Part shown: positions 18,296-27,225 of the stretch, piece by piece | Position numbering within the stretch: the first letter of the stretch is position 1 | Layout of the letters: every line of letters begins with the position of its first letter | Source: Methanobacterium sp. SMA-27 | Lineage (GTDB): Archaea; Methanobacteriota; Methanobacteria; Methanobacteriales; Methanobacteriaceae | Length of the DNA: 64,000 bases | Direction: 5' to 3' | NCBI RefSeq assembly: GCF_000744455.1 | Contig: NZ_JQLY01000001.1 | Span: 682,001-746,000, forward strand | The notes under the pieces: generated by a model | Databases searched by the model: none | What the model was told of the DNA's origin: nothing | Seen by the model: the letters and a program-made list of their open reading frames with translations, nothing else | Position numbers and translations under genes: made by a program

Positions 18296-18805
18296 TTATT
18301 CTCCCTTTGATAGTATTTGGTCACATGCTATTTTTTCTTTTAATAATTTCTCTATTACTATCGTATTGTCTTGGTATTCAAGTGTACTATTGCATTTTGG
18401 ACATACAAAGTTGTATTCAGATGCTTTTTCAAATATGTATCGATGACCATAAGTATTACAGGAAAAGAACATGTTTTCTTCCTCATATTTGATAGATTTT
18501 TTAATTTCTTCTGAGATATTTCCATATTTTTTTGTTATAACTTGGGATACATTTTCTTGCTCAAATTTCCATATGTAAATATCATAGTTGGTTTCAGGAT
18601 CTTTGGCTTTCCTGTAAGAAATTATACTAGCATCATTCAATTTATATAGAACTTTCCTTACCGTATTCAACGGTAGTTCAGTTTCTTCTACAATATCTAA
18701 ATCAACCGTTTTACCCGCCAATAAACATTCAATAATTGTAGTACTGTTTTTTTCATCGCTAGTTACATCTACTAATAATTCCTGAACTATTGGATCGTTT
18801 AACAT
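18296..18805 (-). CDS. TFE-alpha-like transcription factor with incomplete zinc ribbon
   Basis: A 169-residue protein matching archaeal TFE in length and plan. The N-terminal winged helix starts MLNDPIVQELLVDVT and continues IIECLLAGKTVDLDI, RKVLYKLNDASIISYRKAKD and IWKFEQE, followed by a linker helix. The zinc ribbon reads MFFSCNTYGHRYIF then FVCPKCNSTLEY. TFE normally has a second Cys a few residues after the first; here that spot reads YGHRY, leaving three Cys and a possible His ligand. TFE helps open promoters with RNA polymerase. This is probably a diverged paralogue. ATG at 18805 has AGGTGG upstream. Confidence 0.8.
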   Translation of the reverse strand: MLNDPIVQELLVDVTSDEKNSTTIIECLLAGKTVDLDIVEETELPLNTVRKVLYKLNDASIISYRKAKDPETNYDIYIWKFEQENVSQVITKKYGNISEEIKKSIKYEEENMFFSCNTYGHRYIFEKASEYNFVCPKCNSTLEYQDNTIVIEKLLKEKIACDQILSKGE

Positions 18806-18843
18806 TATTTTTTTCCACCTATTTTATTAAAATAAAAAAATAA

Positions 18844-19041
18844 TCAGAATAAATTCTTATCCCTGATTGTGTATGTGAAGTAGAATGTTGAACCTTTTCC
18901 TAGCATTGTTTTACCACAACCTGCTGACCCACAAATCAAAGTAGGCCTACCCTTAGGTAACCCGCCTTCAGTAATCTCATCTAAACCTTGTATTCCACTT
19001 GAACATTTTTCTAATGTTATTTTATTTAAATTAGAGCTCAT
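18844..19041 (-). pseudogene. Truncated KaiC-family ATPase
   Basis: The first 48 residues are typical of a KaiC domain: LEKCSSGIQGLDEITEGGLP and the Walker A motif CGSAGCGKT. Then the homology stops abruptly at KTMLGKG and the frame ends after 17 unrelated residues. The Walker B and the rest of the domain are missing, so ATPase activity is not expected. The start keeps a good AGGTGAC site. It is 38 bases upstream of the TFE-like gene. Confidence 0.75.
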
Positions 19042-19340
19042 TTTGTCACCTGAATTAATAATAAATTTAAAATATTTGATAAGATCCTATTTTTCATTAT
19101 AAGATATTCAGTTAATAAATATTGTTATACAAATAAAGAATTTTCAAAAATAAAAAGATGATTGAAGTAGTTTTACTATAATAAAATAATGGAATTATTA
19201 ACTATTTCGGTAAAGTTATGTTAAAAATAGCTTTAAAGTATATTTATTAATATGAAGATTCCCAATATCCTCCCCATGATAATCTATCCCTAAATGTAAC
19301 AAAAGTTGGGATAAGTAAATAAAAAATTTAATTAGTTAGA

Positions 19341-20475
19341 TTATTTAGCTATATCCCTTTGAAACTCTTCATTTTCCATCAAGTTCTCGTAAGTTTCTTT
19401 AAAATGAATTAATTCACTAACTTGCTTCTCAAGCTTTACCAACTCTTCACTAGTTATATCCTTAACTTTAACTCCATCCAAAGAAATAAAAGGATATGCT
19501 TGTTCATAACGTTTTAAATAGCTTTTTTCATCAGGTATTAAATATGCCCTCGACACTGCATCTGGAACGTGACCTACCAGATAATCTGCTAAAGTATTAT
19601 CCACGGTACTATTACAAATTGTTGATATGAAATATTTTCTAAGTCCATGACTCCTGTGCTTTCTGAAACTGCCTTCTTCATGAGAGAACTTGTTTGTTTC
19701 TCCTAATTTTGTGAAAATTTTGATGATACCTCTTGTAGTTAATAAATCACCAAATCTATTTACAAACACCAATCCATCCATTCTAGGGTGGATTTTAGAA
19801 TTTCTACTTTCCAATCTAGTTTTTAAATATGCAAAAATTCTTTGATGTGCTTCAGGAGGTAAAAAACTAAAATGCGCGTGGTTAGATTTATCTCGTTTTA
19901 AAAACAATGTTAGGATAGTACTTTTTATTTCCCTTTCGCTATTAAATAGCTCATCTAAATTCAGGATAGGCCTTTCAATCTTTTTTTCGATACAATCTGC
20001 AAGCTTACGCATAGATAAATTTCTAATTTCATTTTGCGCAAGCCCAGTGAGAGCCATAGTATAGATAATAGCCTGATCTCTCAGACTGGCCACGTCTGTT
20101 AATTAAAATTTCTTCTCTAGTAAGAATAGCACCTTGATTCTTTTCTAAAACAGTATTCCCTTTTTTCTTCTGTATATATGGAATTGTAATATCCATAGTT
20201 TCATAGAATGATTTAATAGCTGCAATCCTATTATTAATAGTTCCTGGAGAGTTTTCAATCTCTTCCATATGATTTATAAAACTAATTATATGTTTGTTTA
20301 TTTTACAGTATCTTAACAGCTCCCCACTGCGTTCATCAGCTTCAGCTTCTTTTAATAATTTTTCAAGTGTGTAATCTGCACCGTTTCTATTTAAATAATT
20401 TATATATTTATTTATTGAGTCTGTATATCCATCACGAGTTGTTTTTGCAAGATTCCGTTTTGTATACCATTCCAT
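19341..20475 (-). pseudogene. Frameshifted tyrosine recombinase (XerA-like integrase)
   Basis: Two overlapping frames make one phage-type integrase of about 375 residues. The N-terminal part (to about 20100) has the SAM-like DNA-binding domain (KRNLAKTTRDGYTDSINKYI). The C-terminal part has the catalytic domain with Arg in AQNEIRNLS, His and Arg in SHGLRKYF, His in LVGH and the likely Tyr in SRAYLIP. A frameshift near 20095 separates them: LTREEILIN in one frame continues as DVASLRDQAII in the next. The catalytic residues are intact, so the break is recent, a sequence error or programmed. The true start may be ATG at 20498, with a second slip in the CCCTTTT run. Confidence 0.8.
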
Positions 20476-20723
20476 TAAAAGGGTGTCGCTTGTTCCATAG
20501 TTTTACATTGATCACACTGCTTATTATATACCCCACGGGTAACTAATTATAAGTATAATGTGATTATTGGGGGTTACCATCCATATTTAGATGTGCACCT
20601 GCTTTACAAACAGCTTTATTTAATCTCATTTCATAAATATGGTGAAACAGGGGTTAAAATCTAATTTTTTTTAATCAAATGATTTATCAATATATAAATA
20701 TAAATATTAAATTGGTGATTGCA

Positions 20724-21056
20724 ATGGTTTACTGCCATAAATGTGGAACAAAAAATGAGGATGATGCAGAATACTGCTCCAAATGTGGATCTTCACTTAA
20801 GGACAGTGATGATGATTACAGGGATAGGCGACATCGTCGTCGAAGAGATGATGGATACCCTCCAAGAGGCGAATGTTTTGGACTGCCACACGGAGGTTTA
20901 ATAGTAGGATTAATAGTAGGAATTCTTTTAATACTGTTCGGAATTTCATCTATCTATGGATTTGGTTTCTGGCAGTATATATGGCCTATAATAATAGTTA
21001 TTATCGGAGTTTTATTTGTTGCCGGGGCAATATACAATTACTCACGCAGAAGATAG
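20724..21056 (+). CDS. Zinc-ribbon membrane protein
   Basis: The protein starts with a zinc-ribbon (MVYCHKCGTKNEDDAEYCSK, CxxC twice), followed by an Asp/Arg-rich linker (YRDRRHRRRRDD), then two membrane segments (LIVGLIVGILLILFGISSIY and WPIIIVIIGVLFVAGAIY) and a basic end. It is 110 residues when started at ATG 20724, which has GGTGAT upstream; an earlier in-frame start at 20679 lacks a site. This domain order is common in methanogen proteins of unknown role. Confidence 0.75.
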   Translation: MVYCHKCGTKNEDDAEYCSKCGSSLKDSDDDYRDRRHRRRRDDGYPPRGECFGLPHGGLIVGLIVGILLILFGISSIYGFGFWQYIWPIIIVIIGVLFVAGAIYNYSRRR

Positions 21057-21147
21057 AATCCACCAATATAATTCATTTGAAAATTGTTTATGACCATATA
21101 ATAACAAGTAAATTAAAATGTGTTTAGTGATCTAACTATTTGATGAT

Positions 21148-21876
21148 CTATCTGTAGCTACAGTAAGATCTCTTATCACATTTTTCGCATATATCGCCAT
21201 GTTTTTTTTCAGAATTGGATATCCTGGCCATAATCCAAATAAAAACCAGTAAAAGGAAATATATTTGTACAAAGATGCTGCCAGTTATTTCAGTAATGCC
21301 AATGAGCATCAGAAATGCACCCACAACCAGTATCAAGTTAAAAATAAATTTTCCTGTATTAGAATTGATATTTAACAGAAAACTCTGAAGCAAACATGTT
21401 AAAACAAATAGAAATCCTATGACAAATATTAGATATGGATTGAATACTGGAATTCCATGGAAATAATATATAATTATAACTATAACTGCAATCAATGCAC
21501 CTGTAAAAAGGCCACTGCAACCAGCACAGTATTTTTTACCCATTAAAGTGTAGGTATGGTTCTTAAAATTATCACATTCTGGATGATGGCCCCTGAACTC
21601 TTTCTCATCAGATTCCTTGTCAACTGAATTGTCAACTTGAATATGTTTCTTAATCTTTAGCAGACCCATGCAATTAGTAGGTGATATAGCTGCAACCATT
21701 CCCATGATACAGATAATAATAAAAATCAAGAGTATCAATGGTTTCTGGAAATTGTACTTAATTCCTGTTGGTGGCAGATAAATTACCAAAACAGCAAGAA
21801 TGATGAGACCTGCAATTCCTATAAATGAAAAATAAAGGTTTTCAAGGTTGAATTTATTAGGGTTGTAAATCAACAA
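21148..21876 (-). CDS. Cys-containing multi-TM membrane protein (DUF2085-like)
   Basis: A 242-residue protein with about six hydrophobic segments. The central part reads GHHPECDNFKNHTYTL followed by KYCAGCSGLFTGALIA, and the C-terminus reads CEKCDKRSYC. The conserved Cys and His residues suggest metal or redox binding. The start (TTG at 21876 with GAGGGAT before it) overlaps the end of the radical SAM gene by 20 bases, so translation is coupled. With an ArsR gene first in the unit, the protein may move or bind a metalloid or thiol compound; this is inference. Confidence 0.65.
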   Translation of the reverse strand: MLIYNPNKFNLENLYFSFIGIAGLIILAVLVIYLPPTGIKYNFQKPLILLIFIIICIMGMVAAISPTNCMGLLKIKKHIQVDNSVDKESDEKEFRGHHPECDNFKNHTYTLMGKKYCAGCSGLFTGALIAVIVIIIYYFHGIPVFNPYLIFVIGFLFVLTCLLQSFLLNINSNTGKFIFNLILVVGAFLMLIGITEITGSIFVQIYFLLLVFIWIMARISNSEKKHGDICEKCDKRSYCSYR

Positions 21877-23293
21877 GATCCCTCATATACTCTAAAAGCC
21901 CCTGACTGGCCATGTAACGATATGTCTTCCTTTTAAACATATTTTTAGAAAATATTCCTGTTATTCTCCTTTTCATACTGCCATAGAAATCCCTGTAACA
22001 TTTAAACAATTCCTCTTGAACTTCGGAGATTGTTAAGTGTTCTGTGGGCATTACAGCGTGTATCATATCGTAGTTGGCCCAGTTATCCTCCTGGAGCCAT
22101 CCTTTTCCCCTGGCTGTTTTATAGAGATCTGTACCTGGAAACGGTGTTAACACCATGAATATGGCCAGATCAGGATCAACGTAGTTAACATATTCTCTAA
22201 AATCCTGCATTGAGGAGTGAGAATCTTTTCTATCTCCCATTATCATGGTTGCCTGGGAAAATATTCCATTTTCCTTTAATAAATCCATTGAAAGCTTTGA
22301 ATTTGAAGGTTTGATACCCTTTTGATATTTGTTCAGGGTGTTATCATCATGGCGTTCAAGTCCAGCCATTATCCAGTAGTTACCAGCCTTTCGAAGTTTG
22401 GGTAGAATCTTTGCATTTTTAATAATATCATCGCTTCTGGCCTGGAAAAACCATGTTAAATCATCGGTGATATCTTTTTTTATTAATTCATCACATATTT
22501 CACTTGTTTTCTTTCCCAGTCCCAGGTTATCATCGGTGAGCCATAGAAAACTGATATCGTATTCATTGTAGATATGTGCCATCTCATCTGCAATTCTTTC
22601 AGGGGATTTGCTTCTCCATTTACCACCCCAGTATGGCCACTGGGAACAGAAGGTACATTTGTGTATACATCCCCGGGAAGCTTCCACCATGGCGTAACCA
22701 GCATTTGGACCGGCCATCATCTTGAAATGATATTTATCAATATGATCTTCAACAAAGTGGTAGCCTGGAAATGGAAGATCATCCAGATTATCAACAAGAG
22801 GACGATCAGGATTGTGTATTACTTTACCGTTGTGTCTGAATGATATTCCCCGAACCTTCAGAGGTACTTTCTCATATTTAAGGGTTTGAACTAGATCGAG
22901 TAGTGTGAGTTCACCTTCACCCCTTATTATAAAATCTATTTCAGAATAATCTTCCAGACTTTCCTGGGCAAGGGCAGTGAAGTGCTGTCCACCAACAACA
23001 GTTTTAATATTGGGATCAATTTTTTTAACTGTATCAAGGGTTCTTAATATGGTGTAGGTGTTACAGGTTGCAAGGGCACTGGAAACAACTATATCTGGTT
23101 CAAAATTTTCTATACGTTTCGCAAATTTATTCCAACCAACTGATTCAGCCTGGCAGTCAAGAACTTCAATATCAATTTCTGGCATTCTCGATTCAAGAAA
23201 TGAAGCTAACTGGAGAATACCCAGTGGTGGGGGAGTATATTCTCCCATTACAAACCATAAATCCTTAGGGGGCTCAACAAATAAAATTTTCAT
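21857..23293 (-). CDS. Cobalamin-binding radical SAM enzyme
   Basis: A 478-residue protein of the B12-binding radical SAM class. The N-terminal B12-binding domain (to about residue 130) has LGILQLASFLE, the DIVVSSALATCNT strand and TVVGGQHFTA. The radical SAM core has the cluster motif CIHKCTFCSQW near residue 208 and WLTDDNLG. Family members often transfer methyl groups to unreactive carbons or phosphorus, or make rearranged products. It lies 20 bases after an ArsR-type regulator gene and overlaps the membrane protein gene, so a role in arsenic or metal response is plausible but untested. It resembles the partial gene at 63689. Confidence 0.85.
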   Translation of the reverse strand: MKILFVEPPKDLWFVMGEYTPPPLGILQLASFLESRMPEIDIEVLDCQAESVGWNKFAKRIENFEPDIVVSSALATCNTYTILRTLDTVKKIDPNIKTVVGGQHFTALAQESLEDYSEIDFIIRGEGELTLLDLVQTLKYEKVPLKVRGISFRHNGKVIHNPDRPLVDNLDDLPFPGYHFVEDHIDKYHFKMMAGPNAGYAMVEASRGCIHKCTFCSQWPYWGGKWRSKSPERIADEMAHIYNEYDISFLWLTDDNLGLGKKTSEICDELIKKDITDDLTWFFQARSDDIIKNAKILPKLRKAGNYWIMAGLERHDDNTLNKYQKGIKPSNSKLSMDLLKENGIFSQATMIMGDRKDSHSSMQDFREYVNYVDPDLAIFMVLTPFPGTDLYKTARGKGWLQEDNWANYDMIHAVMPTEHLTISEVQEELFKCYRDFYGSMKRRITGIFSKNMFKRKTYRYMASQGLLEYMRDLVDLQP

Positions 23294-23313
23294 GGTTACA
23301 CATCCGTTAAAAT

Positions 23314-23682
23314 TTATTTAACAATTAATTTTTCATTAATAAAATTCAGGAGTAGTAATGCATTTTCATTTGAACCCAGTTTATAGTACTTATCCTTGGA
23401 ACGGTTGTAGGATTCAACTATTTCATGTTTTTTAAGCAGACCCAGATTGTATGAGATCAGATTTTGTTTTTCATTCAACAGGTACACCAATTCACATACG
23501 CAGTAATCTTTTTTTAGTAAATGCATTATTATTTGCAATCTGGTGGGATTGCTTATTATTTTGAGTAATAATGCTATTTCTTGGATATTAGAATTTTTTA
23601 GAAAATCTGATTCCCTTTTAAGTTCACTTTCCCAGATCAATTTCATTTCAGTATCTGTTGGACAGCAACGATTTTTTTCCAT
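23314..23682 (-). CDS. ArsR-family metal-sensing repressor
   Basis: A 122-residue winged-helix regulator. The core shows LKIISNPTRLQIIMHLLKKD, the metal-site motif CVCEL in helix 3 and the recognition helix region EKQNLISYNLGLLKKHEIVE, ending with the wing KYYKLG. An extra CC near residue 6 (NRCCPTD) could join the thiol site. It likely releases DNA when As(III) or another thiophilic metal binds. It is first in the unit with the radical SAM and membrane protein genes and divergent from arsC. A palindrome lies in the shared promoter region. Confidence 0.88.
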   Translation of the reverse strand: MEKNRCCPTDTEMKLIWESELKRESDFLKNSNIQEIALLLKIISNPTRLQIIMHLLKKDYCVCELVYLLNEKQNLISYNLGLLKKHEIVESYNRSKDKYYKLGSNENALLLLNFINEKLIVK

Positions 23683-23768
23683 AAAAAAACTTTTGTATAT
23701 TTTATTATAAGTATTTTGGATTTATCTTTTGGTTACAAACTGAATTTTTAATAGGTCAATAATATTAT

Positions 23769-23792
23769 TGAATTCGAATTTTTTCGAATTCA
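23769..23792. promoter_or_regulatory. Candidate ArsR operator palindrome
   Basis: A perfect 10-bp inverted repeat with a four-base centre (TGAATTCGAA-TTTT-TTCGAATTCA) lies between the divergent arsR-like and arsC-like genes, about 87 bases from the ArsR start and 160 from arsC. ArsR dimers bind such repeats. It could also form an RNA hairpin. Confidence 0.55.
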
Positions 23793-23952
23793 GTCTTCTC
23801 TACTTAAGTTATTCAAAAGTATAGAGTTAAGCATGAAATGATTTTATAAACAATAATTATTCAATAAACATCTTAAAACATAAAATAGTAAATCTCGATG
23901 GAAGTATAAGACAAAAATAAATTTGTATTAATAAATTTCAACTTTTAAGTAG

Positions 23953-24540
23953 ATGGAGATGAGTATTTTGACAAGGGAAAGAATATTATTCATGTGTATA
24001 CACAATTCTTCAAGATCTCAGATGGCAGAAGGATTTTTTAGAAATTTCTATGGGGAAGACTATGAAGTTTTCAGTGCAGGCAGTGATCCGGGAGAAATTA
24101 ATCAAACAGCGGTTCAGGTTATGGATGAAATAGGAATAGATATTTCTAAACATACCACAAACAGTTTAAAAGACTATGAAGGCCAGGAATTTGATTATGT
24201 TGTCACTGTATGTGGAAATCCCTACAATGCATGTCCATTTTTTGTTGGAGGAAAAAAATACTTCAAAAAACCATTTGAAGATCCATCGATATTTGAGGGA
24301 AGTGAAACAGAAAAAATTGAATATTTTAGAGGGATAAGAGACGAAATAGGGGATTGGATACAAGACCTGTTTAACTATCAGATTAATGGAAAAGTTAATG
24401 GCGAAGGAAATATCTGTTGTGATCTGGATGATGAAGATATTTGTTGTGATTCGGATGATGATAACTGCTGTGAACCACAGAATAAAAGAACAGAGGATAT
24501 TGGATGCTCTACAACGGATAATGTTTCAAAATTAAGGTAG
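23953..24540 (+). CDS. arsC: Arsenate reductase-like protein with Cys-rich tail
   Basis: The first 145 residues form a low-molecular-weight phosphatase-type arsenate reductase: P-loop CIHNSSR, AGSDPGEINQTAVQVMDEIG, and the relay Cys region VTVCGNPYNACPF. The reaction is arsenate to arsenite. The last 45 residues are an extension with repeated ICCD.DD units and seven Cys (ICC, ICC, NCC and a final GC), not part of the usual enzyme. This could bind arsenite or a soft metal. The start is ATG 23953, 23959 or TTG 23968; the last best fits the GGAGATGAG site. It is divergent from the ArsR gene and followed by a DUF166 gene. Confidence 0.88.
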   Translation: MEMSILTRERILFMCIHNSSRSQMAEGFFRNFYGEDYEVFSAGSDPGEINQTAVQVMDEIGIDISKHTTNSLKDYEGQEFDYVVTVCGNPYNACPFFVGGKKYFKKPFEDPSIFEGSETEKIEYFRGIRDEIGDWIQDLFNYQINGKVNGEGNICCDLDDEDICCDSDDDNCCEPQNKRTEDIGCSTTDNVSKLR

Positions 24541-24589
24541 AGATACAAATAAAAAATTTGATTTAAAAAAAATTTCTAAGGGTGATTAG

Positions 24590-25249
24590 TTGTTAAAAGT
24601 AGTGATAGTTACAGACGGCAAATATGGCGACAGGGCATTTGAAACAATTAATGAATTGTTTGATACAGCATTTATTGAACTTGAAAAACCAGAGGCAATA
24701 TTCATAGATGAAATTGTAATTCCTGAAAGGGATTTGAAAATTATTGAAAGTGCTGATATTTTAATAGCATACACCAACCATCCAGATTTAACTTTAGAAC
24801 TGGTTGATATGTTTCACAACCAGGTTGAATGGATAATTGTTGCATCGTGGAAGGGTGATGGATTCAAAAATCAGTTAATGTCCCATGGAAATGTTACATG
24901 TCCATATATAATGTGCGAACTTGAAGAAAATGGTAACCCTAAATTTGATGAGTTTGTATCAAAAATAGGGAAACCCAAAATAGTATTAGAATATGATGAT
25001 GATATGATCAGTGACATAACAGTTTTAAGGTCTTCTCCATGTGGATCAACAGCATTTGTTGCAGGATACCTCAAGGAAAAATATATTGGACAAACACCGG
25101 ATATTGAAGATTTTCCAAAAGAAGCCGGGCTTAAATTACAACACTATCCATGCAGAGCAGCTAAGGTAAGGCTTTTCTCAGATGAAGAATGTAAAAAACA
25201 ACTGGCCTCAGGATTACATAAAGATGCCTTTGAAGATGCAATGAAATAA
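24590..25249 (+). CDS. DUF166 family protein
   Basis: A 219-residue cytoplasmic protein of the archaeal DUF166 family, with LKVVIVTDGKYGDRAFETI at the start and the conserved Cys region RSSPCGSTAFVAGYL and KLQHYPCRAA. Family members have been loosely linked to thymidylate synthase-like folds, but no activity is established. The start is TTG at 24590 after GGTGAT. It is 49 bases after arsC on the same strand, so it is probably in the same transcript. A role in arsenic response would be new. Confidence 0.8.
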   Translation: MLKVVIVTDGKYGDRAFETINELFDTAFIELEKPEAIFIDEIVIPERDLKIIESADILIAYTNHPDLTLELVDMFHNQVEWIIVASWKGDGFKNQLMSHGNVTCPYIMCELEENGNPKFDEFVSKIGKPKIVLEYDDDMISDITVLRSSPCGSTAFVAGYLKEKYIGQTPDIEDFPKEAGLKLQHYPCRAAKVRLFSDEECKKQLASGLHKDAFEDAMK

Positions 25250-25369
25250 TGTAAAATAATAATTATAAAATAATTAATAGTTGGAATACAAGAACAAAAA
25301 GGAATATTTTAATGGGGGAGTATTTCCCATCTAATTTCTACTCCAACATTTTTGTAAATTTTTTTAATG

Positions 25370-25525
25370 TTAATTCAAGTTATTTCCACAACCGCAGCCA
25401 CAATCTTCATTCTTTTTAGGTTCTGGTTTTTTTTCAGTATTACAGCCACAATCCTCTTTTTCTTCGGTTTTTACGACTGGTTTTTTGATTTCTTCTATTT
25501 TACACCCACATTTTTCGTTGCTCAT
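25370..25525 (-). CDS. Cys-rich metallothionein-like peptide, 51 aa
   Basis: ATG at 25525 with AAGGAG upstream opens a product with CGC at residue 6, DCGCN in the middle and DCGCGCGNN at the end, seven Cys in all, separated by Lys/Glu-rich linkers. There is no regular finger spacing. It probably binds soft metals or metalloids. It converges with the DUF166 gene and sits at the edge of the ars cluster. Metal binding is inferred from composition. Confidence 0.7.
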   Translation of the reverse strand: MSNEKCGCKIEEIKKPVVKTEEKEDCGCNTEKKPEPKKNEDCGCGCGNNLN

Positions 25526-25673
25526 AGTATACATTCTCCTTTTAAGATTTATCTTCGAATTTTTAATGGTTATAAATATCAAATTATTGGATTTATTGTC
25601 CATTGAAATAAAAAAAATTGATTTTATATTAATTTTAGAAACATCAGTTCAAAATAATTTTAAAATGGGTTGA

Positions 25674-26720
25674 TTATAATGTTAAACCCATTTCAATTTC
25701 TTCGCTGATTTCTTTGTACCTGTTACGGATGGTTACTTCTGTAACCCCAGCAACTTCAGCAACATCTCTCTGTGTTTTTCTTTCACCTAAAAGTACTGAT
25801 GCTATGTAAAGTGCTGCTGCTGCAACTCCTGTAGGTCCTTTTCCAGATGTGAGTCCCTTATCCATTGCCATACCAATAATTTCAATGGCTTTAGACTGTA
25901 CTTCACCTGAAAGGTTTAAATCACTTGCAAATCTTGGAACATAGTCAACTGGTGATGTTGGCGGTAATTTGATGTTCAATTCTCTTGTAAGGAACCTGTA
26001 AGTCCTTCCAACTTCTTTTTTACCTACCCTTGAAACTTCTGCTATTTCATCCAGTGTCCTTGGAACTCCGCATTTTCTGCATGCTGCGTATAACGATGCT
26101 GCTACAACTCCTTCAATACTTCTTCCACGGATTAACTTGTTTTCAACAGCATTTCTGTAAACTACTGATGCTGCTTCCCTAACACTTCTTGGAAGTCCCA
26201 GTCTTGAAGAATCCCTGTCCAGTTCGGATAGTGCAAATGCAAGGTTTCTTTCGGTTGCACCGGATATTCTGATCTTTCTCTGCCATTTTCTGAGCCTGTA
26301 CCACTGTGCACGATTTCTGGCAGGTATGTCACGACCGTATATATCTTTATTTCTCCAGTCGATCATGGTTGAAAGTCCTTTATCGTGTATTGTATAGGTC
26401 ATAGGAGCACCAACTCTGGTTCTCTTATCACGCTGTTCACTATCAAAGGCTCTCCACTCAGGACCCATATCCATTATACTGTCGTCTATAACAAGACCAC
26501 ATGCTCCACAAGCAACTTCACCACGACCCTGGTCGTTTATAATATTTTCAGACCCACATTCGGGGCATTTGGTTTCATTTGCTTCGATTTCTGAAACTTC
26601 CTGTTTCATCTGCTCTTTTCCAGAAACTTCTTGTTTCATCTCTTCTTTTACTGAAACTTCCTGTTTCATCTGTTCTTTTCCTGAAACTTCAGGTTCATGA
26701 GTTTTATCCATACCTTTCAT
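25674..26720 (-). CDS. tfb: Transcription initiation factor TFB
   Basis: Archaeal TFB (TFIIB homologue), which recruits RNA polymerase to the TBP-promoter complex. It has a zinc ribbon ([20 protein letters not shown] then GACG), the B-reader ([16 protein letters not shown]), and two cyclin repeats, the second ending with a helix-turn-helix ([20 protein letters not shown]). It is 348 residues, about 35 more than usual. The extra length is an N-terminal stretch before the ribbon with a 10-residue unit ([10 protein letters not shown]) three times in near-identical form. The likely start is the second ATG at 26711, with GAGGGG upstream. Confidence 0.93.
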   Translation of the reverse strand: MKGMDKTHEPEVSGKEQMKQEVSVKEEMKQEVSGKEQMKQEVSEIEANETKCPECGSENIINDQGRGEVACGACGLVIDDSIMDMGPEWRAFDSEQRDKRTRVGAPMTYTIHDKGLSTMIDWRNKDIYGRDIPARNRAQWYRLRKWQRKIRISGATERNLAFALSELDRDSSRLGLPRSVREAASVVYRNAVENKLIRGRSIEGVVAASLYAACRKCGVPRTLDEIAEVSRVGKKEVGRTYRFLTRELNIKLPPTSPVDYVPRFASDLNLSGEVQSKAIEIIGMAMDKGLTSGKGPTGVAAAALYIASVLLGERKTQRDVAEVAGVTEVTIRNRYKEISEEIEMGLTL

Positions 26721-26803
26721 CCCCTCATCTTAAACTGTGAATAAGATTTAAATTTAAAATATTCATATGTATTATCTTTATATTACTTTTTAGAATAATA
26801 TTA

Positions 26804-26953
26804 TTATATTGGTATCTCTAGGATACCTTCCTGATATTTGTGGTGTATCTGATTTTTACGTACCATAAAACCGCATTTACTGCATCTAAAGGAGTCTTTA
26901 TGTTTAGTTGGTTTCATAACACCTCTATCTTCTATATGAATTAATTCGCTCAT
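26804..26953 (-). CDS. Small zinc-binding protein, 49 aa
   Basis: ATG at 26953, preceded by AGTGAT, opens a 49-residue protein with one CxxC (SFRCSKCGFMV) and a HH pair (QIHHKYQEG) that could complete a zinc site. It lies just upstream of the TFB gene on the same strand, 83 bases before it, and may be co-transcribed. No family was recognised. Confidence 0.6.
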   Translation of the reverse strand: MSELIHIEDRGVMKPTKHKDSFRCSKCGFMVRKNQIHHKYQEGILEIPI

Positions 26954-27057
26954 AATTTATCACTTTTTAAAAAAATCGACTAATAAAAATTTAGTTAAAT
27001 ATTCAAATATTAGTTGTTAAATCTGACATTTACCTAAAATAAAATCTGTTAATATGA

Positions 27058-27225
27058 TCATTGTATTATATGTTCGTCCCAGTTATCATATTTTTCTAAA
27101 TATTCTGCTATTGCAATCCGAATATGATGGCTGACTGGACTTCCGCCTTTACGTTTAGAAAAACTTTTTAGCTGATCTAATTGTGTTTCATCTAATCTTA
27201 AACCTACAGCTATCTTTTTAGACAT
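27058..27225 (-). CDS. Ribbon-helix-helix DNA-binding protein, 55 aa
   Basis: The strand KKIAVGLRLDETQ, helix A (LDQLKSFSKRKG) and helix B (SPVSHHIRIAIAEYLEKYD) match CopG-type regulators. The start is ATG at 27225, with GAGGTAG about 7 bases upstream. It probably represses its own promoter: a palindrome plus a third half-site one helical turn away lies about 200 bases upstream. It is a relative in type, not in sequence, of the RHH gene at 11974. Confidence 0.75.
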   Translation of the reverse strand: MSKKIAVGLRLDETQLDQLKSFSKRKGGSPVSHHIRIAIAEYLEKYDNWDEHIIQ

